From NCBI GenBank assembly GCA_039815505.1, contig JBCBZE010000176.1, positions 1 to 7,358 on the forward strand: DNA of 7,358 bases, read 5' to 3'. How positions within the stretch are numbered: position 1 is the first letter of the stretch; every line of letters begins with the position of its first letter. A program made the translations under genes and the position numbers. The notes under the pieces were generated by a model, which was not told the origin of the DNA, made no database searches, and saw nothing but the letters and a program-made list of their open reading frames with translations. Source of the stretch: CANLWN01 sp039815505 (GTDB lineage Bacteria; Bacteroidota; Bacteroidia; Flavobacteriales; Flavobacteriaceae). Below, one piece after another: positions 1 to 6,124 of this stretch.

Positions 1-437
1 AACATTATGATCAGTGCGGCCGCCGAGGTAAAGCCGCTGATTACAGGTTTTGATAAGAAGTTTACCAAAAAACCCATTCTAAAAACCCCTAGCAACAACT
101 GAATACATCCTACCAGAAAAGCCAAGAAAACAGCCATGATAATGTAATTTTCCAATCCGGAAATAGCCATAGCGCCCAGGCCGGAGGCTACTAAAAGGGA
201 GTCCATGGCTACCGGCCCCATGGCCAATTGTCTGGATGTACCTAAAAAGGCATAGATCAAGATAGGAAAAAGGGAAGCGTACAAACCATATACAGGAGGG
301 AGTCCCGCAATCATGGCATAGGCCATACCCTGTGGAACCAGTAGTATTCCCACAGTGATACCCCCTACCATATCCTTGGATAAATAACTCTTTTTATATT
401 GGTGCAACCAATCCAAAAAAGGAAAAAACCTTTGCAT
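1..437 (-). CDS. SulP family inorganic anion transporter, N-terminal part (runs off left edge)
   Basis: This is the first 145 codons of an inner-membrane SulP (SLC26-type) permease, a family that moves sulfate, bicarbonate or other anions, usually with H+ or Na+. The translation starts MQRFFPFLDWL and carries the family hallmarks in order: D22-MVGGITVG, VPQGMAYA (34-41), the SulP signature region PPVYGLYASL (47-56), GTSRQLAMGPVA (66-77), then the SKPVISGFTSAAA stretch (129-141) that leads into the next helix. Family members are usually about 500-600 residues with a C-terminal STAS domain; here only the N-terminal helices are present because the window ends, not because the gene is broken. The ATG is the first possible start, since an in-frame TGA lies only one codon upstream (441-443). 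Placement behind a Crp/Fnr gene on the same strand suggests regulation by it, which is inference. The transported anion cannot be read from the sequence; sulfate is favoured only by context. Confidence 0.92.
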   Translation of the reverse strand, partial: MQRFFPFLDWLHQYKKSYLSKDMVGGITVGILLVPQGMAYAMIAGLPPVYGLYASLFPILIYAFLGTSRQLAMGPVAMDSLLVASGLGAMAISGLENYIIMAVFLAFLVGCIQLLLGVFRMGFLVNFLSKPVISGFTSAAALIIM

Positions 438-441
438 TGGT

Positions 442-449
442 CAAATTTA
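442..449 (-). promoter_or_regulatory. Candidate -7 promoter element for the SulP gene
   Basis: On the minus strand this reads TAAATTTG, a full match to the Bacteroidota -7 consensus TAnnTTTG. No convincing TTTG -33 partner is visible at the usual spacing. It ends four bases before the ATG, so transcription from it would start at or next to the start codon and give a leaderless or almost leaderless mRNA. The motif is short and could occur by chance. Confidence 0.4.
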
Positions 450-473
450 CCATTAAATAAAGAAATTGGAAGT

Positions 474-517
474 GACCTATATTACAGACCTTTGAAAAAA
501 CAAGGTCAACAAGGTAA
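474..517. promoter_or_regulatory. Inverted-repeat cluster between the Crp/Fnr and SulP genes (candidate operator)
   Basis: The core is GACCTT (487-492), nine bases, then AAGGTC (502-507), a perfect 6-base inverted repeat around an A6 spacer; a further G494/C501 pair is possible. Each arm has a second copy outside: GACCT again at 474-478 and AAGGT again at 511-515, making a roughly symmetric set of four half-sites. It lies in the 103-base gap upstream of the SulP gene and just downstream of the Crp/Fnr stop. As RNA it would form a hairpin, but the T-run is in the loop rather than after the stem, so it is a poor intrinsic terminator. A binding site for the neighbouring Crp/Fnr protein is the favoured reading, by inference only. 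Confidence 0.4.
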
Positions 518-540
518 TTTCTACGCGGTAGCAATAAGGT

Positions 541-1173
541 TTACAGCTCCAAAACTTTTATTTGATTTCTATAGAGTTTTATTTTACCCTCCTGTTCCAT
601 TTTCTTCAATAAACGAGAGACTACCACACGTGATGTATGTAGATCCTGGGCAATATCCTGATGTGTGGTTTGGATAAGGTCATCATGGGTAACCTTTGCT
701 TTGTCCTGTAGGTGTTTTAAAAGCCGCTCATCCAGTTTCAAAAACGCCAAGGTATCCACGGTTTCCAAAAGTTCCATCATCCGGGTATGGTAATTGTCCA
801 GGATAAAGCGCTGCCAACTCCTATATTTTACCATCCATAGCTCCATTTGACGTACCGGTATCATCATCAATTCGGTATCGATTTCCGTAACGGCACGTAT
901 CTCACTTTTGTTCTTACCAAAACAACAGGAAAATGTCATGGCACACGTATCTCCCTTTTCAATAAAGTATAATAATAGTTCGTCTCCATGATCATCTTCC
1001 CTAAGTATTTTGATGGCCCCATTTAATACCAACGGAATAGCTACTATAGGGTCACCTATTTCCATAAGATGGGTACCTTGGTCCATCGCTTTATATAAAC
1101 CAACATTATCAATCTCCTTAAGCAATTCGGGCTCAAAAAGATAACCATAGTTTTGTTGTAGCGATTCTCTCAT
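541..1173 (-). CDS. Crp/Fnr family transcriptional regulator with cysteine-rich sensor loop
   Basis: This 210-residue cytoplasmic DNA-binding protein has the usual length for a Crp/Fnr regulator. Residues about 25-115 form the cyclic-nucleotide-binding-like beta-roll (G52-AIKILREDDHGDELLLYF-I71, EKGDTCAM 72-79), followed by a dimerisation helix (about 115-145) and a winged helix-turn-helix with recognition region HQDIAQDLHTSRVVVSRLLK (171-190). The cAMP-contact residues of E. coli Crp are not evident. Instead the beta-roll has Cys77, Cys83 and Cys84 in GDTCAM-TFSCCFG, a pattern I associate with a Bacteroidota subgroup found near sulfur-handling genes; this is recollection, not a search. The N-terminal four-cysteine Fe-S arrangement of Fnr is absent. 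The gene follows the epimerase gene by 14 bases, so the two are probably cotranscribed, and it precedes a SulP gene it may control. The ligand is unknown; a thiol-based redox or reactive-sulfur signal is possible. Confidence 0.92.
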   Translation of the reverse strand: MRESLQQNYGYLFEPELLKEIDNVGLYKAMDQGTHLMEIGDPIVAIPLVLNGAIKILREDDHGDELLLYFIEKGDTCAMTFSCCFGKNKSEIRAVTEIDTELMMIPVRQMELWMVKYRSWQRFILDNYHTRMMELLETVDTLAFLKLDERLLKHLQDKAKVTHDDLIQTTHQDIAQDLHTSRVVVSRLLKKMEQEGKIKLYRNQIKVLEL

Positions 1174-1187
1174 TGTTCAATTACAGA

Positions 1188-1961
1188 TCAGACCTTTATA
1201 TGTACCTTAAACACCTTTTCCGAACTTTCCAAATATTGGAATCCCTCGTGTAATTCCTTTTGATCTACGGCATATGGATAAAAAGTGATCGGTTCTATAC
1301 AAATCATATGGGGTACTTCTGTCCATAGCATAAAATTTCCAAAGCCTTCCGTTTCAATGGTAAGTTGGTTCTTATCCTTTAGGGTTATAGTGTCACAGTC
1401 GGGAACCTCTAAAGCCCTACTGCCCACATCAAGAACCTCTTCAAGACTTATGTCCCTTTCTCCAGCCACAAGTTGGGGATGGTCCATATACAGTTTAAAA
1501 GCGGGGTGATACCCTAGCATAAAGGGCATATCCTTTTCACCGGAAACGGTAAACGTAATTTCCAATTCCCCCTCCTTGAGTTCAAAGGCTTTTTGGAATT
1601 TAAAATCGAAGGGCCAAATGAGTCGCCTTGCCGTGGATTTTTCGGGAAACTTTGAATTGATTACGGGAGTACCTGCCTTATACACCTTTTCAAAGACCGC
1701 TTTCGTATCTGATTTGGAAGTCAGATCGTATGTTAATTCCCTCAGGTGACCATGTTGGTCCAATACTGCATAGGCCCTGGGAACCTGAATCCTAAAGTCG
1801 GCTTCATGGGTAGGTCCTATTATCGGGAACATCTCGGTATCGGAACTTCGCCAACCTGGACTTCCTTTTTGATGAATAAATTCATGTTGATCCACTTGAT
1901 AACCGATTAATTCCCCGGCATCGATCTTTGCTTTTTGATTAAATAGTTTTAATTCTATCAT
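1188..1961 (-). CDS. Aldose 1-epimerase family protein (LacX/mutarotase-like)
   Basis: This 257-residue protein without a signal peptide belongs to the galactose mutarotase-like fold, whose members interconvert alpha and beta anomers of aldoses or sugar phosphates. Visible landmarks are the substrate-side segment GWRSSDTEMFPIIGP (36-50), the catalytic-type histidine in MLGYHPAF (H152), and the catalytic-type glutamate in MICIEPIT (E223). The length and the style of these motifs resemble the shorter LacX/YeaD-like subgroup rather than full-length GalM of about 340 residues. The sugar cannot be assigned. The ATG lies in the loop of a possible 7-base-pair mRNA hairpin (arms 1970-1976 and 1951-1957). 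The stop is 14 bases before the Crp/Fnr start, pointing to a two-gene transcription unit. No metabolic pathway partner is in the window, so its link to the regulator may be simple cotranscription. Confidence 0.88.
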   Translation of the reverse strand: MIELKLFNQKAKIDAGELIGYQVDQHEFIHQKGSPGWRSSDTEMFPIIGPTHEADFRIQVPRAYAVLDQHGHLRELTYDLTSKSDTKAVFEKVYKAGTPVINSKFPEKSTARRLIWPFDFKFQKAFELKEGELEITFTVSGEKDMPFMLGYHPAFKLYMDHPQLVAGERDISLEEVLDVGSRALEVPDCDTITLKDKNQLTIETEGFGNFMLWTEVPHMICIEPITFYPYAVDQKELHEGFQYLESSEKVFKVHIKV

Positions 1962-1976
1962 CTGTCAATTAGAATT
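1951..1976 (-). promoter_or_regulatory. Potential mRNA hairpin enclosing the epimerase start codon
   Basis: Perfect 7-base arms AATTCTA (1951-1957) and TAGAATT (1970-1976) flank a 12-base loop that contains the ATG (1961-1959 on the minus strand). The stem is nearly all A/U, so it would be weak. It could tune translation or be fortuitous. Confidence 0.25.
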
Positions 1977-1990
1977 ATTTCGAATTTAAG

Positions 1991-2000
1991 ACCAATTGGT
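1991..2000. repeat. 10-base perfect palindrome upstream of the epimerase gene
   Basis: ACCAATTGGT is a perfect palindrome 30 bases upstream of the epimerase ATG, inside the 74-base gap behind the M20 gene. A weak -7-like TAAATTCG lies just downstream of it on the minus strand (1981-1988). It could be an operator for the epimerase-Crp/Fnr pair; there is no second copy in the window to support this. Confidence 0.25.
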
Positions 2001-2012
2001 TAAACACCCCTA

Positions 2013-2025
2013 GTGGACAATCCAC
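2013..2025 (-). terminator. Small hairpin after the M20 peptidase gene, possible weak terminator
   Basis: GTGGA (2013-2017), loop CAA, TCCAC (2021-2025) forms a 5-base-pair hairpin 10 bases after the M20 gene ends at 2036. There is no T-run after it in either direction, so it is at best a weak or Rho-assisted end signal, or a short inverted repeat of another kind. Confidence 0.25.
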
Positions 2026-2035
2026 ATAACGACAT

Positions 2036-3337
2036 CTACTGATTGATAAGTCTATAAATCAATACTGCCGTGCGCTTGGTCAATGCCTCAATGGTGTTAA
2101 GATTTACTGTTTCTTGAGGCGTATGTGCACCTGAACCCATGGTCCCCAACCCATCAAGACAGTCTACATAAGCCGCCACAAAGGATGTATCCGCAGCACC
2201 TCTTTTTCCTGGATCATAACCCTTTACCTCTCCTTGATCCAAATCCAAACTCACCTGATTTAATTGATCCAATAATCCTAGATTACCCTCTGTGGGTCCC
2301 ATGGCAGGATAACTGTCCGTAAAACTTATTTTAGCCGAGGTGTGCGGTAAATTATTGCTTACGATTTCACGCATCTTGGCCCTAGCGTTCTCTTTCTGTT
2401 CTTCGGATATAAAACGTAATCCTCCCCTTACTATGGCAGTTTGAGAAACTACGTTGCTTTTTCCGAAGGCATTTCCTTTACTCGTTGCCTTGTCAAAATC
2501 AACAAAAGTACCCCCCAATACAACTCCTGGATTAAAGGTAAGATATTCTTCACCGCGGACTTCATTATAAAATGCATTGAGTATTCTCGAAAGCTCAAAA
2601 ATTGCCCCTGCACCTACCCTATCACTAAAAACACCTGAGGAATGTGAGCGTTTCCCCTTCACCTCCACGGACCATCCTGAAGCTCCTCTTCTAGCAACAG
2701 TAGCATAATTGAATCCGGTAGAAGTTTCAAAACCCAGGGCTATATCGCTTCGTTTTGCTGATTCAATAAGGTCTTTTCTGCTAATCTCCAAAGGCTTTCC
2801 CGTACTTTCCTCATCCCCGGTAAAGGCAACAATAATCTGTGCGTTGTTCAACAATCCATTTTCATGTAGGGCTTTCAAGGCATATAACACAATCACGTCC
2901 CCACCCTTCATATCATTACCTCCAGGGGCATGGGCTATACTATCGTTGATCTTTTCAAATTTTTGGAAAGGGCTGTCCTCCTCAAAAACCGTATCCAAAT
3001 GACCTATAAGCAATAGTTTTTTTCCTTTAGTGCCGGAAGTTTCCGCAAACAAATGCCCGGCCCTGTTCAATTCTTCGGGCATCTCGATCCAAGAGGTTTT
3101 AAAATTAATTTCCTCAAATGCATCCTTGAATACCATACCCACTTCCTTAACACCTTTGGAATTTAAGGTGCCACTATTAATGTTTACTACTTTTTCCAAA
3201 AAGGAAATAGCCTCTCCATTATTTCTTTCTACGGTCTTCACCAGTTTTTTTTCAGAACGGGATAGTTTTTGGGCAGTTGTGGATGTTACAAGCAAGAACA
3301 AAAAAAGAAAGGGCAGGCAACGGTACATATTTTTCAT
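2036..3337 (-). CDS. Secreted M20 family metallopeptidase (carboxypeptidase G2-like)
   Basis: This 433-residue zinc-dependent exopeptidase of the M20 family, closest in layout to Pseudomonas carboxypeptidase G2 (glutamate carboxypeptidase), begins with a Sec signal peptide (MKNMYRC then hydrophobic LPFLFLFLLV, likely cleaved near STTA|Q, residue 22), so it acts in the periplasm or outside the cell. Expected metal and catalytic residues are all present: H113 and D115 in GHLDTVF, bridging D142 in GGNDMKGG, general base E176 and ligand E177 in GDEESTG, E204 in GFETS, and the C-terminal ligand H405 in GSGAHTPQE. The lid/dimerisation domain lies at about 216-330 and includes KGKRSHSSG with H232. 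Length and residue spacing match an intact enzyme. The substrate is not determined; C-terminal glutamate removal from peptides or folates is known for CPG2. A near-consensus -7 element lies 19 bases upstream, so it may be its own transcription unit. M4 is an alternative start. Confidence 0.92.
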   Translation of the reverse strand: MKNMYRCLPFLFLFLLVTSTTAQKLSRSEKKLVKTVERNNGEAISFLEKVVNINSGTLNSKGVKEVGMVFKDAFEEINFKTSWIEMPEELNRAGHLFAETSGTKGKKLLLIGHLDTVFEEDSPFQKFEKINDSIAHAPGGNDMKGGDVIVLYALKALHENGLLNNAQIIVAFTGDEESTGKPLEISRKDLIESAKRSDIALGFETSTGFNYATVARRGASGWSVEVKGKRSHSSGVFSDRVGAGAIFELSRILNAFYNEVRGEEYLTFNPGVVLGGTFVDFDKATSKGNAFGKSNVVSQTAIVRGGLRFISEEQKENARAKMREIVSNNLPHTSAKISFTDSYPAMGPTEGNLGLLDQLNQVSLDLDQGEVKGYDPGKRGAADTSFVAAYVDCLDGLGTMGSGAHTPQETVNLNTIEALTKRTAVLIYRLINQ

Positions 3338-3356
3338 TTTCTATACTTTGGAAACA

Positions 3357-3364
3357 TAAAGATA
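3357..3364 (-). promoter_or_regulatory. Candidate -7 promoter element for the M20 peptidase gene
   Basis: On the minus strand this reads TATCTTTA, one base off TAnnTTTG, with TTTT 18 bases upstream standing in for the -33 TTTG. It would give a leader of about 15 bases. The layout matches the candidate before the CBS gene (TTTT, 18 bases, TATCTTTG), which adds some support. Confidence 0.4.
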
Positions 3365-3407
3365 ACCAAGATATTAATATTTAAAATAGCTGGTTAAACC
3401 GTAAATA

Positions 3408-4769
3408 TCAGTGAAGTGCACTTATAATATCATACTTGGTGATAATATGGTGTTTTCCGTCCCCAAGGTCTACCAATACGGCCTGGATATCCCTATTGAT
3501 GAGTTTTGCCACTTCCTCGATGGGGGTATTCTTATCTACAACGGGAAATGGTTTTCCCATCACCTCCTTGATAGGTTTAGAGGCTATTTCATCATCTTCC
3601 ATTATGGCTCGGAACAAGGTAGCTTCGTCTACGGAACCCACAAAACCATTGATGTCTTCAACCGGGATCTGGGAAATATTGTAGTTTTTCATTCGCTCAA
3701 TGGCATGCGCCACCAATTCTTCGGTCTTCGCCGTAACCAAAGGTTGGTCCAAATGATCACTGATCAGATCAAAAGCCTTGGTAACCTCATCATCCAAAAA
3801 CCCACGGTTTCTCATCCATTCATCATTGAACATTTTGCCTACATACCTACTTCCATGATCATGAAAAAGAACCACTACAACGTCATCCTTTGTAAAATGA
3901 TCTTTTAACTGCAAAAGTCCTTTTACGGCGGCTCCGGCAGAATTTCCCAAAAACATGCCTTCTTCCTTGGCAAGGCGCTGAGTGAAGATAGCGGCATCCT
4001 TATCAGTGACTTTGGTAAAACCGTCTATGATACCAAAGTTTACATTCTTGGGCAGAATATCTTCACCAATACCTTCAGTGATATATGGGTATATTTCATT
4101 TTCATCGAAAATTCCGGTTTCATGGTACTTTTTAAAAACGGAACCATAGGTATCTATGCCCCAAACTTTTACATTTGGATTTTTCTCCTTTAAAAAAGAT
4201 CCTACACCGGATATGGTGCCACCGGTACCAACGCCAACCACAAAATGGGTTACTTTACCCGCTGTCTGCTCCCAAATTTCCGGTCCTGTGCTTAAATAAT
4301 GGGCTTTACAATTGGAAGGGTTGTCATATTGATTTACATACCAAGAGTTCGGAATTTCCTTGGATAATCTTTTGGCCGTTGAATAATAACTCCTAGGGTC
4401 ATCGGGCGCAACATCAGTGGGGCAAACATATACCTCGCTTCCCATGGCCTTTAGGATATCCACTTTTTCCTTGGATTGTTTGTCACTGATGACGCAGATC
4501 ATTTTATATCCCCTGACCACTGCCCCTAATGCCAATCCCATACCTGTATTACCCGATGTTCCTTCAATAATGGTACCTCCAGGTTTTAATATTCCGGCAT
4601 CTTCCGCATCCACTATCATTTGTAACGCCATACGATCCTTTACCGAATTACCGGGGTTAAAGGTTTCATATTTTGCCAATACCAAACAAGGAAGTTCTTC
4701 CGTAAGTTTATTTAACCTTACTAAAGGAGTATTTCCAATGGTTTCCAGTATGTTTTTTGCGTATTCCAT
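3408..4769 (-). CDS. PLP-dependent cystathionine beta-synthase/cysteine synthase with C-terminal CBS-domain pair
   Basis: This 453-residue cytoplasmic fold-type II PLP enzyme has an N-terminal catalytic domain (1 to about 320) and two CBS domains (about 337-393 and 400-453). The Schiff-base lysine is K44 in NPGNSVKDR, the substrate loop is GTSGNTG (70-76), the phosphate-binding loop is GTGGT (181-185), and S277 in GNSAGAA sits at the pyridine-nitrogen position. DPRSYYSTAKRL (124-135) and EGIGEDILP (232-240) are typical of CBS-type enzymes rather than plain CysK. There is no N-terminal heme domain. It probably condenses serine (or an activated serine) with homocysteine or sulfide, and enzymes of this type can also release H2S; which reaction dominates cannot be read here. 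The CBS pair suggests adenosyl-ligand control (AMP/ATP/SAM), by family analogy. An inverted repeat and a consensus -7 element overlap the start region, and a strong inverted repeat separates it from the permease gene upstream. Confidence 0.9.
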   Translation of the reverse strand: MEYAKNILETIGNTPLVRLNKLTEELPCLVLAKYETFNPGNSVKDRMALQMIVDAEDAGILKPGGTIIEGTSGNTGMGLALGAVVRGYKMICVISDKQSKEKVDILKAMGSEVYVCPTDVAPDDPRSYYSTAKRLSKEIPNSWYVNQYDNPSNCKAHYLSTGPEIWEQTAGKVTHFVVGVGTGGTISGVGSFLKEKNPNVKVWGIDTYGSVFKKYHETGIFDENEIYPYITEGIGEDILPKNVNFGIIDGFTKVTDKDAAIFTQRLAKEEGMFLGNSAGAAVKGLLQLKDHFTKDDVVVVLFHDHGSRYVGKMFNDEWMRNRGFLDDEVTKAFDLISDHLDQPLVTAKTEELVAHAIERMKNYNISQIPVEDINGFVGSVDEATLFRAIMEDDEIASKPIKEVMGKPFPVVDKNTPIEEVAKLINRDIQAVLVDLGDGKHHIITKYDIISALH

Positions 4770-4793
4770 ATCGGTTACAAAGATATAGGTTAC
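4767..4793 (-). repeat. Imperfect direct repeat across the CBS gene start
   Basis: Read on the minus strand, GTAACCTATATC (4793-4782) is followed 15 bases later by GTAACCGATATG (4778-4767), identical at 10 of 12 positions; the second copy ends in the ATG start codon. It may be part of the control region or a chance local duplication. Confidence 0.35.
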
Positions 4794-4798
4794 TTTGT
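4777..4798. promoter_or_regulatory. Operator-like inverted repeat overlapping the CBS gene promoter
   Basis: ACAAAG (4777-4782) and CTTTGT (4793-4798) are perfect 6-base arms separated by 10 bases, giving a 22-base dyad. One arm overlaps the candidate -7 element, so a bound regulator would directly block or steer RNA polymerase. The size suits a dimeric helix-turn-helix protein such as a Crp/Fnr member, but the half-site is not the classical TTGAT or TGTGA. Confidence 0.4.
4778..4785 (-). promoter_or_regulatory. Candidate -7 promoter element for the CBS gene
   Basis: On the minus strand this reads TATCTTTG, a full match to TAnnTTTG, with TTTT 18 bases upstream as a partial -33 element. It ends eight bases before the ATG; with the usual distance to the transcription start the leader would be only about five bases. 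Confidence 0.5.
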
Positions 4799-4805
4799 GA
4801 TTAAA

Positions 4806-4845
4806 AAGAAAGAAAAAATTAAAACCCCTTTACGTTTTCTTTCTT
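4806..4845 (-). terminator. Inverted repeat in the permease-CBS gap, likely terminator of the permease gene
   Basis: Perfect 11-base arms AAGAAAGAAAA (4806-4816) and TTTTCTTTCTT (4835-4845) enclose an 18-base loop that itself can pair TAAA (4820-4823) with TTTA (4829-4832). On the minus strand the stem starts 34 bases after the permease stop and is followed by TTTAAT. The stem is A/T-rich and the loop is long, so it is not a textbook GC-stem terminator, but position and length fit a transcript end before the separately promoted CBS gene. The dyad is symmetric and could act on either strand. Confidence 0.5.
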
Positions 4846-4879
4846 ATTGTCCTCGTTCGCAGATATGGCTATCGCCAAA

Positions 4880-6121
4880 CTATTCAAATTTTATCGCCTT
4901 GACCGGAGTGATTTTAGTAATGATATAGGAAGGCACCAATAACATGAGCAAGCACAGCAACAACACCCCAATATTCAATAGGAGCACGGTTGGAACATCT
5001 ATATACACCGGTATATAATCTATATAATATTCCTCTGGATTTGGAAATTTAAATATGCGATAGCTATCCTGAACCCACAGTACACCCAATCCAATAATAT
5101 TGCCCCAAAACAGACCGATAGCAATGAGATAGGTAGCATTGTACAGAAATACCTTGCGAATACTCCAGTTGGCGGATCCAAGTGCTTTCAATATTCCGAT
5201 CATCTGCGTACGTTCCAAAATCAATACCAACAGTGCTGTTATCATATTGATCCCGCCAACAATGATCATTATGCCTATGATCAAGGCAATATTAAAATCG
5301 AAAAGGCCTATCCATTCAAAAATAGTATAGTATTTATTTTTGATATTTTGAGTATCCAGAGTGGATAGGGTCTTGCCATAAATTTCATTGGTCTTTTGAT
5401 CGATGTCATCAAAATGTTCCAGAAAAACTTCAAAATTGCCTACTTCCCTAGCGTCCCATTTATTCATCCGCTGAATATGACGTATGTCTATAAACACATA
5501 AGTACCGTCAAACTCTTCAAAACCACTGTCATAAATACCCACGATTTTAAAATTTCTTTTATTTGGAATTTGCGTGGCATCATCGTCTTTAAGAAAGAAG
5601 GTGAAAAAGGAATCACCCAATTTAAACTGCAACCTATTGGCCATTAATCTGGATATAAGTACTTCGTCGTTCAATTCCCCATTATATGTTGGCAATCTTC
5701 CCTCAACTACATACTCGCCAAAAACGTCCCAATTATAATCATCGCCAACGCCTTTTGCTATGATTCCTTCAAAAGTATCCTCGGTCCTAATTATTCCCGC
5801 TTTATTGGCAACCGCTTGTATGTGGGAAACTCCATTGACCGAAGTAAATTCTGGATAAAAATCCTGATCAAGGGAAACCGGTACTACGGAAACATCGGAG
5901 GTGTTATTATCGTAATTATAGATTTGAACATGCCCATTGAACGCTGCTATTTTTTCCCGTATTTTATGTTTTAGCCCAACTCCGGTAGCCATCGCCACAA
6001 GCATCATTATAATACCCAAAGCGATGGCCGCAATAGCTATTTTTATTATTGGTGCGGAAATACTAATTTTATGCTCCTTGCCCGTTATAAGGCGTTTTGC
6101 TATAAAAAACTCTAAATTCAA
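4880..6121 (-). CDS. ABC transporter permease, LolC/LolE-like (FtsX domain), TTG start
   Basis: This 413-residue inner-membrane permease has the MacB/LolE topology: a cytoplasmic N-terminus (MNLEFFIAKRLITG), a first membrane helix at about 23-47, a large periplasmic domain (about 50-270), then three helices at about 276-301, 325-350 and 378-402. The cytoplasmic coupling segment ERTQMIGILKALGSANWSIRKVF (303-325) is typical of LolC/LolE and FtsX-type subunits and would contact a LolD-like ATPase, which is not in the window. LolCDE extracts outer-membrane-destined lipoproteins, but other family members are efflux or signalling permeases, so the substrate is not certain. The start is TTG at 6121: no in-frame ATG or other plausible start lies between it and an upstream in-frame TAA, the next internal ATG is inside the first helix, and MNLEFFIAKR is a natural family N-terminus. 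It diverges from the NamZ-type gene with three bases between start codons. Confidence 0.88.
   Translation of the reverse strand: MNLEFFIAKRLITGKEHKISISAPIIKIAIAAIALGIIMMLVAMATGVGLKHKIREKIAAFNGHVQIYNYDNNTSDVSVVPVSLDQDFYPEFTSVNGVSHIQAVANKAGIIRTEDTFEGIIAKGVGDDYNWDVFGEYVVEGRLPTYNGELNDEVLISRLMANRLQFKLGDSFFTFFLKDDDATQIPNKRNFKIVGIYDSGFEEFDGTYVFIDIRHIQRMNKWDAREVGNFEVFLEHFDDIDQKTNEIYGKTLSTLDTQNIKNKYYTIFEWIGLFDFNIALIIGIMIIVGGINMITALLVLILERTQMIGILKALGSANWSIRKVFLYNATYLIAIGLFWGNIIGLGVLWVQDSYRIFKFPNPEEYYIDYIPVYIDVPTVLLLNIGVLLLCLLMLLVPSYIITKITPVKAIKFE
6041..6071 (+). promoter_or_regulatory. Weak candidate promoter for the NamZ-type gene, inside the permease gene
   Basis: TTTT (6041-6044), 19 bases, TAATTTTA (6064-6071) is one base off the Bacteroidota consensus in each element, at the ideal spacing. 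It would give a leader of about 48 bases to the ATG at 6125. The surrounding sequence is coding for the permease N-terminus on the other strand, so the match may be fortuitous. Confidence 0.3.
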
Positions 6122-6124
6122 TCG

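Noticed and set aside
399..411. TTGGT-GCA-ACCAA inverted repeat
   Set aside because: It lies within SulP codons encoding a normal N-terminus; short dyads of this size are expected by chance.
399..677. 92-codon plus-strand frame over the SulP start, gap and Crp/Fnr end
   Set aside because: It overlaps two convincing minus-strand genes and has no recognisable motif.
3030..3359. 109-codon plus-strand frame opposite the M20 N-terminus
   Set aside because: It is antisense to the signal peptide and first catalytic block of an intact peptidase; a shadow frame.
3411..3908. 165-codon plus-strand reading frame inside the CBS gene
   Set aside because: It lies wholly antisense to a clearly conserved PLP/CBS-domain gene, and its translation resembles no family I recognise. 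It is best explained as a shadow frame.
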